DNA of 64,000 bases. Source: an uncultured Eubacteriales bacterium. GTDB taxonomy: Bacteria > Bacillota > Clostridia > Lachnospirales > Lachnospiraceae. The stretch is from NCBI GenBank assembly GCA_900314885.1, contig OMWY01000009.1, positions 1 to 64,000 of the forward strand, written 5' to 3'. This document shows positions 17,494 through 25,226 of this stretch, piece after piece. The translations under genes were made by a program, and so were the position numbers. How positions within the stretch are numbered: the first letter of the stretch is position 1; each line of letters begins with the position of its first letter. The notes beneath the pieces were generated by a model. The model ran no database searches. It was not told where the DNA came from and saw only the letters and a program-made list of their open reading frames with translations.

Positions 17494-18077
17494 TACGCAT
17501 TAGAGATAATAAATTAACTACCATTTTCATTACAGTCATAATTTTATTCAGTATGGCTTTATCAGGCTGCTTATTTAATAACACTTCAGCATATACCTAC
17601 TATCTAGTAGATATTGGTGACACAGATGAAGCCATGACAAAATATGGCAATCAATATAGTGATTACAAATTCATATGGGATGATTCTGGATACTTATATG
17701 AGCTACAGCAATCCATGGTCGCAAAAGATGTATTAATTGGTATTAACCCTATAACAGGAGAAGATAAAGTTATCTATGATACCCAGAATAATAAGACTAG
17801 AATTGTTGGTTTGAGGAATGATGCACTATTTATATTAAAAGGCAAAAAAATCTTTGAATGCAAAATTAATGATATTGACGATTTAAACAATATACAAATA
17901 TCATCAAAGAAGAAAGAGATATTGACATTGCCGAAGCCTAATAGAGGTGTAGATAATCTTGAACCCACATTCTGTTTTGATTGGGAGGGCGATTGTTTGT
18001 ATTTGATAGATGATACAGACATTTTAGATGTTAAGATTTATTCATATGAATATGATGAAAATCAGGAGGTAAAATAA
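17490..18077 (+). CDS. Putative lipoprotein of unknown function
   Basis: 195 residues with a basic start, hydrophobic segment and lipobox MALSGC (Cys about 27), so probably anchored outside the membrane. The mature part alternates short beta strands (YKFIWDDSGYLYELQQS, IVGLRNDALFILKGKKIFECKI, CFDWEGDCLYLIDDTDILDVKIYSY), reminiscent of a partial beta-propeller, with no catalytic motif. It is markedly AT-rich compared with its neighbours. The start overlaps an upstream gene fragment and the stop overlaps the next gene (TAATG). It may be an accessory or immunity-like protein of a secretion cassette; that is inference. Confidence 0.7.
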   Translation: MIRIRDNKLTTIFITVIILFSMALSGCLFNNTSAYTYYLVDIGDTDEAMTKYGNQYSDYKFIWDDSGYLYELQQSMVAKDVLIGINPITGEDKVIYDTQNNKTRIVGLRNDALFILKGKKIFECKINDIDDLNNIQISSKKKEILTLPKPNRGVDNLEPTFCFDWEGDCLYLIDDTDILDVKIYSYEYDENQEVK

Positions 18078-18376
18078 TGCAGAAAGCGATTAATGACGCT
18101 AGTGAAATATTGGTGGACGAGAAGACCTTTGATGACTATATGAGTCGGTTTTCTGAAATATCAAGCAGATTTGAGCTAGTAAGGCATCAGCTCAATACAG
18201 ACGGAGTTCAGTCCATCGCATTTTCGAACATGGTTAATGCAGCCAAAAGCCTCAATACAGACTTCAACGAGTTCGGTGAGCTTATAGGTGAGATGGATAA
18301 AACCTTTGTAAAAGCTACTTCTACACTAATTGCAGCCGATAGTAATATTGGAAAATTAATAAACAAAAACACCTGA
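18077..18376 (+). CDS. WXG100/TIGR04197-like small helical protein (type VII secretion type)
   Basis: 99 residues, nearly all helix: DYMSRFSEISSRFELVRHQL and NMVNAAKSLNTDFNEFGELIGEMDKTFVKATSTLIAADSNIGKLI form two long amphipathic helices of the size seen in ESX/LXG-associated small proteins. The WxG turn itself is not present, so the match is structural rather than by motif. Good ribosome site AGGAGGTAAAATA. It is coupled to the lipoprotein upstream and followed by another small helical ORF, the usual arrangement ahead of an LXG toxin, but no toxin gene follows. Confidence 0.6.
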   Translation: MQKAINDASEILVDEKTFDDYMSRFSEISSRFELVRHQLNTDGVQSIAFSNMVNAAKSLNTDFNEFGELIGEMDKTFVKATSTLIAADSNIGKLINKNT

Positions 18377-18404
18377 TATATGGATGAGAAGGAGACATTT
18401 ACTT

Positions 18405-18544
18405 ATGATGATAGATAAGGCAGCATTAATTGAGCATATGGCTGTTCTTAGAGAGCAGATTGAAAGACTTAGCAATTCTTCAAGGAGGCTTAGTAACATC
18501 TAGAAGAGCTCGCCAGATGTGAGGCGGAACTAACTGCGGTTTAA
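18405..18544 (+). pseudogene. Frameshifted small helical ORF
   Basis: ATG 18405, after GAAGGAGA, opens a 32-residue frame (IEHMAVLREQIERLSNSSRR) that hits TAG at 18501. In another frame starting at 18500 the sequence continues naturally as LEELARCEAELTAV to TAA at 18542, completing a coiled-coil-like helix. A one-base indel near 18500 would join the two. I read it as a broken member of the same small-protein cassette; an intentionally short peptide is the alternative. Confidence 0.4.
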
Positions 18545-18597
18545 GTAGAATTATCCTCTTCTGCCGTTACAGTTCACAGGTAGGCTTGTAAATAAAT

Positions 18598-18642
18598 GCC
18601 CGATGTCATAGAATATAGCCACAAGATGACATCGGGCTTTCG
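18598..18642 (+). terminator. Intrinsic terminator closing the AT-rich island
   Basis: Twelve-base perfect stem GCCCGATGTCAT / ATGACATCGGGC with a 16-base loop, followed by TTTCGCTTTG. It ends rightward transcription before the convergent regulator gene at 18716. Confidence 0.7.
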
Positions 18643-18715
18643 CTTTGATTATGAAGTGTTATCAACCGATTCAGAGGCATCGCCTCAGGGAATCCACAAA
18701 GAAAAAATTTAAAAT

Positions 18716-19837
18716 TCAACACTTTTCACAAGGCTGTGGTAGGGGGGTGTGAACTGTAACATTTTTTACGGAGTCTCTCAGAATCGGATCCGCATGAAAA
18801 AGAAAATTTCCGTCAAAGTCAGGATTCTTAATCATAGCAAGTAAATTAGACGCAGCCTTCTCTCCCAGTTCCTCTTTAGGATGAGGAATAGAGGATATGG
18901 CTACTGAACCTAATATCGCAATCTCGGAGTCATCTATTCCAACTACCGAATAATCTTCCGGAACATTTATTCCATGGGACGTTAATATTTTAATCAGGGA
19001 ATAGGCAACATCATCATTATAACAGAGGCATGCACTGGTTCCCTTTAATCTGCTTATAAGGTAGTCCGGAAACCGGTCCATTTCGAGGCACCCAAGGGAA
19101 TCAAACCAGAGAATGTGCCTTGCGTCGATTGAAAGACTCTTCTCATTCAAGGCATCTATGTAACCTGAATAGCGAAGCTTTCCCTGACCATCATCAGCCT
19201 TCGTAATTAAGGCTATATCCTTATGCCCGTTTTCAATAAGGACTCTTGTCATTTTATAGGCATATTCCCTGTCATCTATCCTTACACAGGGAACGTTTAA
19301 ATCAGGGTATACCGCGTTAAAGCAGATCATTGGTATATTTCTTTTCTGCAATTCCTTATAAAGAGGAATATTCGGATTTGGTATTCCGCTTTTTACAGGT
19401 TCGAAAATAATTCCATCCACATTATCCTGGGCTAAAAGCTTTTGCAAAATGTGCATCTCATGATGAACCCTGTCATCTGTAAATGAAACCTGGACCGTAT
19501 ATCCGGCTTTTGCGATAACCTTCTCTATTCCGCGCAGGGTTGTCGGAAAAATATATGAGTCACCATAGGTACTTAATACCGCTATGTTCATATATTTTTC
19601 CGTGCGAGGTGGAATATAGGCATTTCCGATATAGGTGCCACTGCCCTGGATTCTTGTGAGCAATTTCTGATTTACAAGGTCGCCCGTCGCGTGACGGATT
19701 GTCTGCCTTGAAAGTCCAAACTTCTCACTTAATTTTTTCTCGGAAGGAAGTCTGTCGCCCTGCTTCAATTCACCACTTGCGAGGCCCTGCTTCACCCATT
19801 CTATGACCCTTTTATATTTCGCATCTTCGCCGTCCAT
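18716..19837 (-). CDS. GntR/LacI hybrid transcriptional regulator (AraR-like)
   Basis: 373 residues: a GntR winged-helix domain (about 1-72; GDRLPSEKKLSEKFGLSRQTIRHATGDLVNQKLLTRIQGSGTYI) joined to a LacI-type ligand-binding domain (about 85-365; VDGIIFEPVKSGIPNPN, DDREYAYKMTRVLIENGHKDIALI, CYNDDVAYSLIKIL, IDDSEIAILGSVAISSIPHP). This architecture is that of AraR, the arabinose repressor of Bacillus. It is downstream of, and in line with, a sugar ABC operon whose promoter has TTGTAC-containing sites resembling AraR operators. The effector could be arabinose or another pentose; only the class is certain. Confidence 0.92.
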   Translation of the reverse strand: MDGEDAKYKRVIEWVKQGLASGELKQGDRLPSEKKLSEKFGLSRQTIRHATGDLVNQKLLTRIQGSGTYIGNAYIPPRTEKYMNIAVLSTYGDSYIFPTTLRGIEKVIAKAGYTVQVSFTDDRVHHEMHILQKLLAQDNVDGIIFEPVKSGIPNPNIPLYKELQKRNIPMICFNAVYPDLNVPCVRIDDREYAYKMTRVLIENGHKDIALITKADDGQGKLRYSGYIDALNEKSLSIDARHILWFDSLGCLEMDRFPDYLISRLKGTSACLCYNDDVAYSLIKILTSHGINVPEDYSVVGIDDSEIAILGSVAISSIPHPKEELGEKAASNLLAMIKNPDFDGNFLFHADPILRDSVKNVTVHTPLPQPCEKC

Positions 19838-19854
19838 AAGACCTCCAAGTTATT

Positions 19855-19877
19855 AAAAATCAGTATAGCTGATTTTT
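19855..19877 (-). terminator. Hairpin between ABC operon and regulator
   Basis: AAAAATCAG-tatag-CTGATTTTT lies 28 bases after the permease stop. It probably terminates the transporter mRNA. Confidence 0.6.
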
Positions 19878-19904
19878 ATGATGTAAGCGGCACGACAATC
19901 TACA

Positions 19905-20879
19905 TCATTTTATTACCTGCAGGGACTGGCGGTCAGCGAAAATAAATACGAATACAAGGAATATTACACCCTGAATCATCTGCATAGTCTGGGTTGTAAT
20001 TCCAAGCATCTGAAGTCCCGACTGAAGTATTGTATATAATGCCGCCCCAACAACTACATTTAAGAAGCGAACCTTAGCGCCACCCGAAATCGGCATACCA
20101 CCAAGGACAAGAGCTATAAGAATCTGGGTTTCGAGCTGGTTTCCGCCTGAAGAGGTCACAGAACCGGTATGCGCTACGCTTACAAATGCGGCTAGTCCCG
20201 TGATAGCTCCCGCAAGGACGTAGATAAGAAATTTCATTTTATCTGTACGTATTCCCGCGAATTTCGCAGCCTTCTCTCCTGCGCCTATTGCTTTTAAATA
20301 TGTCCCGAATTTTGTAAAACGGAAAAAGAAATAAGCAATAGCGACAACAACAATCATAATTCCTAATTTTATAGGAATAGTATCATAACTTAAAGCAAGG
20401 CTCGCGCTTCCCGTTACAGGTGAATCCGATGTCAGGTATTTTATAAAACCACGGAATAAAAACATCGTACAGATTGTAACTATAAATGATTTTATTTTTC
20501 TGAATACATAGAAATAACCATTTACAGCTCCGATAGCAGCTCCTGTCGCGATTCCCGCAAGTATCGCTATTCCCATAGGGGCATGCTGTGACACTGAACA
20601 AATGACAATCCCAGCCATACCTAATATAGATCCCTGCGAGAAATCAAGACCGCCCATTGTCATGATAAAAAATACACCGGTGCATGCTATCATGAGCGAG
20701 TACATTGATGACATCGTAAGCGGAAGGTTTGTAATCATTCTTCCGCCGGTAAGCGCATTAAATAAAATAAATATGACTATAAGTCCCATCACAGGAAGAA
20801 GCGTCCTTACAAGTGCCATACGAGACGCCTTTTTGAGAGACTCTTCATAGCCTGTAGCCGCAACAGCATTATTTGCCAT
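19905..20879 (-). CDS. Sugar ABC transporter permease (RbsC/BPD_transp_2 family), second
   Basis: 324 residues from ATG 20879, preceded by AAGGAGG; upstream in-frame codons pass through that site and were discarded. About nine hydrophobic segments; TMGGLDFSQGSILGMAGIV and LIALVLGGMPISGGAKVRFLNVVVGAALYTILQSGLQML are the family core and EAA-like loop. It forms the channel with the other permease at 22416 and the duplicated ATPase at 20893, so this is a heteromeric pentose/hexose importer rather than a homodimeric RbsC. Confidence 0.92.
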   Translation of the reverse strand: MANNAVAATGYEESLKKASRMALVRTLLPVMGLIVIFILFNALTGGRMITNLPLTMSSMYSLMIACTGVFFIMTMGGLDFSQGSILGMAGIVICSVSQHAPMGIAILAGIATGAAIGAVNGYFYVFRKIKSFIVTICTMFLFRGFIKYLTSDSPVTGSASLALSYDTIPIKLGIMIVVVAIAYFFFRFTKFGTYLKAIGAGEKAAKFAGIRTDKMKFLIYVLAGAITGLAAFVSVAHTGSVTSSGGNQLETQILIALVLGGMPISGGAKVRFLNVVVGAALYTILQSGLQMLGITTQTMQMIQGVIFLVFVFIFADRQSLQVIK

Positions 20880-20892
20880 CTCTCTATCCTCC

Positions 20893-22398
20893 TTATACCA
20901 TTTTTGAAATAAGAGCATTTTCGTCAAGTGCCTTATCTCTCATCAATTCGCCGTTAATTTTTCCGTCTTTCATAATAAGAATACGGTCGCACATTCCTAT
21001 TAATTCCATTAATTCCTCGGAAATCATGATTATTGATTTTCCACTCTTACGCATCTCATCCATGAGCTGGTAAATATCCTGCTTGACCTTAATATCAATT
21101 CCTCTTGTAGGACTGTCAAGAACAAGAATATCGGAATCAGCGCCAACCCATCTCGCAAGGACAACCTTTTGCTTATTTCCGCCTGATAATTCAGAGACAA
21201 ACTGCTTTGTATTTACCATTTTAACTGATAATTCCTTAGCGTACTTGTCCTCGAATTCAGTTAATTTTTTATCGCTCTGAATCTTAAGCGGACCATTCCC
21301 GAGGCGGTCAAGTGAAGGAAGGGCAATGTTATCGCCGATGCTCTGGTTAAGTATTACAGACTCGTTATCACGGTCCTTTGAAGTATAAGCGATGCTGTGT
21401 TTTATAGCCGTAGGAATATCATTTATGTGAGTTCCATCCTTTAAAATAACACTTCCCTGACGATCAAATGAAGCCCCAAAAACAGCCTTGCCGACCTCAT
21501 GCATGCCTGACTCGGAAAGTCCGCCGAATCCTAATATTTCACCCTTATGAAGGTCAAATGATATGTCACTTATAAGATTTGGTACCGTAACTCCCTTTAC
21601 CGATAAAACAACGTCATCGGATACCTTTTCGCCGTAATCCGCCCGGTAATAATTACCGGTCATTTCACGGCCAACCATCATTTTCTTGAGGTCATCTTCA
21701 GTGACCGCGCTGCTTTCGACAGTGCCAATATATACGCCATCGCGAAGAATAGTAATTGTATCTGATTTATCAATTACTTCAGGAAGATCATGTGAAATAA
21801 ATATTACCGTTCCACCATAACCTTTTACTCGTTCCATAACCTTGTAAAGCTCTTCACGGCCTTCCTGAGAGAGTGCTGTCGTTGTCTCATCAACAACAAG
21901 AACCTTCGGTTCAAAATAAGTTGACTTAACAATTTCTACTAATTTCCTATCCTCGAAATTATAGTCATCAACGAGGTCAGCGGCCTTAATTCTTTCAAAG
22001 CCGTAATCCTTTAATAATTTATTCGCCTCACGGTTCATGGCATTGGTATTTTTTATGCCATGTTTTACAAATTTATCCTCGTGGCCTAGGAAAATATTCT
22101 CAGCGACAGTCAAGCCATCAAGGGTACCAAGTTCCTGAACGATAATCGCCACGCCATGATTATTCGCGTCAACCTGGTTTTTCGCGTTTATTTCCTCACC
22201 GTCAAGAATAAATTTACCACTGTCCTTAGAATAGATTCCGGTTAACATATTTGTAAGCGTAGATTTTCCGGAACCATTTTCACCTATAAGAGCATGAATC
22301 TCGCCCTTATAGAATTTCTCTGAAACATGCTGCACCGCCTTCGTAATGCCGAAGGATTTGCAGACGTCAACGGCTTCAAGCCTTACTTCTTTAGCCAT
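20893..22398 (-). CDS. Sugar ABC transporter ATP-binding protein (RbsA/MglA/AraG type)
   Basis: 501 residues with two nucleotide-binding domains. The first has Walker A GENGSGKSTLTNM (about 38), Walker B VLVVDETTTALS (about 165) and the RbsA-typical lack of a standard LSGGQ. The second (about 255-501) has the signature ELSGGNKQKVVLARWVG and Walker B ILVLDSPTRGID, but its Walker A is degenerate, as usual in this family. Located between two permeases. Likely function: energising import of a monosaccharide, plausibly arabinose or xylose given the neighbourhood. Confidence 0.95.
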   Translation of the reverse strand: MAKEVRLEAVDVCKSFGITKAVQHVSEKFYKGEIHALIGENGSGKSTLTNMLTGIYSKDSGKFILDGEEINAKNQVDANNHGVAIIVQELGTLDGLTVAENIFLGHEDKFVKHGIKNTNAMNREANKLLKDYGFERIKAADLVDDYNFEDRKLVEIVKSTYFEPKVLVVDETTTALSQEGREELYKVMERVKGYGGTVIFISHDLPEVIDKSDTITILRDGVYIGTVESSAVTEDDLKKMMVGREMTGNYYRADYGEKVSDDVVLSVKGVTVPNLISDISFDLHKGEILGFGGLSESGMHEVGKAVFGASFDRQGSVILKDGTHINDIPTAIKHSIAYTSKDRDNESVILNQSIGDNIALPSLDRLGNGPLKIQSDKKLTEFEDKYAKELSVKMVNTKQFVSELSGGNKQKVVLARWVGADSDILVLDSPTRGIDIKVKQDIYQLMDEMRKSGKSIIMISEELMELIGMCDRILIMKDGKINGELMRDKALDENALISKMV

Positions 22399-22415
22399 TT
22401 TGCTTCCTCCTCCGA

Positions 22416-23387
22416 TTATTTTACGATTTCGCCCTTTGTAACCTTGGTTGTAAGAGTTATTATTATAAGAAGCGCGAGGCCGGTAATAACGTCCTGAATA
22501 GCGGTCGGTGCGCCAAGAGCGATAAATCCGAAGAAAATAATATTTACAAAAAATTCACCTATAAGAATTGCCTGAAGTGGAATTCCATACTTTTTAAACG
22601 CAAGTCCGAAGAAGCATCCCATGGTAGGTACGAAGTTTCGGCTCATGGAGCTCATACCGGTTGTCGCTACCATTGATGAACCATAGCTGATTGAAAGTAC
22701 CGCTTCGGCTCCAAAGAAGGCGCCGGAAACAACGAAAGCGAGTAATTTATACTTGTCTACATTTATACCCATATTTTTGGCTGTAAATTCATTGCTGCCG
22801 ATAGCATAGGTATATGTACCCATTTTCGTGTAATTAAGTAAAATCCAAGCCACAACAAAAGCAATAGCCGCAAGAACTATGGAACCGGCTGTTGAACCAA
22901 ACCATCTTAAATCCGATGGAAGTGTCTGTTCAACTCCGCCCGCGACATAATTCGCTACAGCCTCGTAAATAAGGGCGAGGCCTGTTGTAACTATAAGTGA
23001 TGGAATTTTTAGCTTGATATAGAAAAAACCATTTAAAAATCCCACAATCGCGCCACATAAAATAGAACCAAATATCAGTCCGAAATATCCGAGATTAAGC
23101 TTTGTCGCGAACACACAGCCTACAATTGCTGAGAGAACGATGTTAGCTCCAATCGAGAAATCGAACATCCCCATAACCATTACAAAATAAAATCCGACAG
23201 CTCCCGTCGCTGCCATAAGCCCCGCCTGGAAATACTGGAGCATACTTTTAGCTGATCCGAAATTTCCGGGAGTAATAATTTTAAATACCGCCCATGAAGC
23301 TATTACTAAGAGAATAAGGATTAAGTATCCGCCTTTTTTCCCACTGAATATCTGAGGCTTCGCGGTGGCTGTTGCTGTTTCACCCAT
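22416..23387 (-). CDS. Sugar ABC transporter permease (RbsC/BPD_transp_2 family), first
   Basis: 323 residues with eight to ten transmembrane segments; VMGMFDFSIGANIVLSAIVG and MGCFFGLAFKKYGIPLQAILIGEFFVNIIFFG correspond to the conserved segments in the partner permease at 19905. Starts with MGETATATAKPQIFSGKKGG, a hydrophilic cytoplasmic tail. It is separated from the substrate-binding protein gene by 262 bases that fold into two large RNA structures, which may lower its expression relative to that protein. Confidence 0.92.
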   Translation of the reverse strand: MGETATATAKPQIFSGKKGGYLILILLVIASWAVFKIITPGNFGSAKSMLQYFQAGLMAATGAVGFYFVMVMGMFDFSIGANIVLSAIVGCVFATKLNLGYFGLIFGSILCGAIVGFLNGFFYIKLKIPSLIVTTGLALIYEAVANYVAGGVEQTLPSDLRWFGSTAGSIVLAAIAFVVAWILLNYTKMGTYTYAIGSNEFTAKNMGINVDKYKLLAFVVSGAFFGAEAVLSISYGSSMVATTGMSSMSRNFVPTMGCFFGLAFKKYGIPLQAILIGEFFVNIIFFGFIALGAPTAIQDVITGLALLIIITLTTKVTKGEIVK

Positions 23388-23443
23388 ACGTTTTATTCCC
23401 TTTCAAAGAAGTTGTGTGTACATCTTTTTTCTGTTTAAAAATA

Positions 23444-23486
23444 GCTGCCGCACATCTTGCCCTTATTCACATTAGAGTGCGGCAGC
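23444..23486 (-). promoter_or_regulatory. Intercistronic hairpin 1
   Basis: Ten-base perfect stem GCTGCCGCAC / GTGCGGCAGC with a 23-base loop, between the large branched element and the permease gene. No U tract follows, so it is not a standard terminator. Confidence 0.5.
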
Positions 23487-23498
23487 CAATTAATTATG

Positions 23499-23646
23499 GT
23501 AACTGTTCAGGCCTGTCACATGAGAAATGCTACGCATTTCTCATGTGACAGGCTCAAGGGGCTATCGCCCCTCATAACCCAACAAATATATAAAGCAATT
23601 ACAGCAAGCTGTATTGCTTCATAATTTGTTGGGTCTGAACAGTTAC
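23499..23646 (-). repeat. Large multi-branched palindromic element (cloverleaf-like)
   Basis: A 148-base closed structure starting three bases after the binding-protein stop. An outer 12-base perfect stem (23499-23510 with 23635-23646) encloses three hairpins: a 19-base perfect stem with loop ctacg (23511-23553), a six-base AGGGGC/GCCCCT stem (23557-23572), and a long arm (23577-23634) of 11 base pairs followed by a 12-pair inner helix with one bulged T. Nearly every base is paired. It could stabilise the binding-protein mRNA, slow readthrough into the permeases, or be a mobile repeat. Confidence 0.75.
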
Positions 23647-23649
23647 AAA

Positions 23650-24861
23650 TTATGAAGCTGACTTAGCGTCATCGGCGATTGTCTTTGTTCCTTCAGCTCT
23701 TGCCTTAGCATCCTCAATAGAAAGGTTAGAAGCAACATTCTGAAGTTCCTCAAGACTCATATCAGCCATCTGCTTAATCTCGTCGTCAGTATATGGAAGC
23801 TGGTCTACAAAATATTTCTCATACTCAGCGTAATCATCAGCTGATGAAACGAAGAGGTAAGGGAACTTGAAATCGTTAAACTGGCCTTCAAATCCTGTAT
23901 ATTTTCCTCTAACAGCGTTGTATGTAAGGAGGAATGAGAAGAGAGGATCGCAATAATGTCCTCCGGACTCACCGGCCATTGAACCATTCGCAAGTCTGTC
24001 GCCAAGGTCAGGAAGGAAGTCTGTTGAAACTACATCGATATCCTTGGTCTTGCCTGCTGACTCTATAGCAGCGATAGCTCCCTGAAGAGGATCACCGCCA
24101 CCACCTGCAGGAATGATTGCGTCAAGGTTAGGATCTGCGCTCATAAGAGCGTTAGCTGCTTTTGCGCCACCATCTGAGGATGTACCTGCGTACTGTGGCT
24201 CGGAGAGCTTAGCCTGATCATTAGGGTTAGCCTTGTTCCAGGCGTCTACGCCGTTCTGATATCCTTCATATCTGCCGAGCCAGGTAGCATCGCCCTGCTC
24301 CCAGCCGATAAGACCGATATCTCTGTCGCCCTTGTCAAGGAGGATCTGAACGAGTTTCTCACCGTTCTCAACCTCGTTCTCATGAACGGCCGCTACATAA
24401 TAAGGAGAATCGGTAGCTGCCTTGTAAATGTCAGCGCTGTTATCCTTGTTTATAATTCTGAAGAACTGTGAAAGATAAACCTTGTTATCATTGCAGGTCT
24501 TGATAGCGCTTGTCATCTCTGTATCTGAAGAGTTACAGATGATAATTCCCTGGCATCCTGCTGCCGCAAGCTGCTCAACAGAAGCGGTAACCTTCTCTGA
24601 TACATGTCCCTGGTCTACATATTGAACAGAAACTCCGAGTGCCTTGGCTGCCTCATCGCAGATAAGCTTGCACTGGGAACCGAGTACATCGGTTGATGAC
24701 CAGATTGAAACACCGATTTTAATATTATCTGTAGTTGTCGGTGTACTGCCTGCCTTGCTCCCGCTCGCTGTAGAAGATGAACCGCCACCGCATCCGGCGA
24801 GCATTGTTACTGCTGTGCTGGCACAAAGAATTGTGCTTAGTACCTTTTTTCCTATTCCCAT
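23650..24861 (-). CDS. Sugar ABC transporter substrate-binding lipoprotein
   Basis: 403 residues from ATG 24861, which follows AAAAGGAGGATCTT; longer in-frame starts cross that site. Lipoprotein signal KKVLSTILCASTAVTMLAGC, then a Ser/Thr/Gly-rich linker and a type 1 periplasmic-binding fold (about 45-380; IKIGVSIWSSTDVLGSQCKLICDEAAKALG, GIIICNSSDTEMTSAI, IPAGGGGDPLQGAIAAIESAG). It is the first gene of the importer operon, under a promoter with TTGTAC-type sites. Ligand unknown; family members bind ribose, galactose, arabinose or xylose. Confidence 0.94.
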   Translation of the reverse strand: MGIGKKVLSTILCASTAVTMLAGCGGGSSSTASGSKAGSTPTTTDNIKIGVSIWSSTDVLGSQCKLICDEAAKALGVSVQYVDQGHVSEKVTASVEQLAAAGCQGIIICNSSDTEMTSAIKTCNDNKVYLSQFFRIINKDNSADIYKAATDSPYYVAAVHENEVENGEKLVQILLDKGDRDIGLIGWEQGDATWLGRYEGYQNGVDAWNKANPNDQAKLSEPQYAGTSSDGGAKAANALMSADPNLDAIIPAGGGGDPLQGAIAAIESAGKTKDIDVVSTDFLPDLGDRLANGSMAGESGGHYCDPLFSFLLTYNAVRGKYTGFEGQFNDFKFPYLFVSSADDYAEYEKYFVDQLPYTDDEIKQMADMSLEELQNVASNLSIEDAKARAEGTKTIADDAKSAS

Positions 24862-25049
24862 AAGATCCTCCTTTTGTAAAAAGATGTATGGACATCTTTT
24901 TGAAATGCTTTGCATTTTTGTAAACCCTAAGGTATAACTTGTATTGTGCATTTTTCTCTTTCTATAGATGTTCGTTGACATCGTTTTGTAGGTTTTGCAC
25001 GTTTTACGGTCCAGGCTGCCGAAACTTGTTGTACCTTTTGACTAATTGT

Positions 25050-25078
25050 ATTATATAACGGTCTGTACAAATTTGCAA
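25050..25078 (-). promoter_or_regulatory. Sugar importer promoter with internal operator-like site
   Basis: On the minus strand TTGCAA (25073-25078), a 17-base spacer and TATAAT (25050-25055). The spacer reads ATTTGTACAGACCG, whose ATTTGTAC matches the half-site of Bacillus AraR operators, so repressor binding there would occlude RNA polymerase. Confidence 0.65.
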
Positions 25079-25108
25079 GAGGTTTTTTATAATTTTTTAA
25101 GGTGAAGT

Positions 25109-25125
25109 ATTTGTACTGTACATAT
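25109..25125. promoter_or_regulatory. AraR-like operator candidate
   Basis: ATTTGTACTGTACATAT is a near-perfect inverted repeat (ATTTGTAC versus GTACATAT) 31 bases upstream of the importer minus-35 box. With the promoter-internal site it could allow looping or cooperative repression by the GntR/LacI regulator at 18716. Confidence 0.55.
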
Positions 25126-25165
25126 ATTACTGTTCTCGTCAACGCATTCCAGATACTACAAGTGG

Positions 25166-25194
25166 TTGCACTTTTCCGATATTGAGAGTATAAT
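25166..25194 (+). promoter_or_regulatory. rmlD promoter
   Basis: TTGCAC (25166-25171), 17 bases, TATAAT (25189-25194), 32 bases before the rmlD start. Confidence 0.7.
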
Positions 25195-25226
25195 AGTAGA
25201 AGTTTTGTCAAACATTTAAAAGGATA

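Larger units (their letters stand above)
24862..25226. other. Divergent intergenic region between sugar importer and rmlD
   Basis: 365 bases without a credible gene. It holds the importer promoter (25050-25078, minus), the rmlD promoter (25166-25194, plus) and several TTGTAC-like motifs. The importer leader (24862-25043) is about 180 bases; I see no strong riboswitch-like fold in it. Confidence 0.6.
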
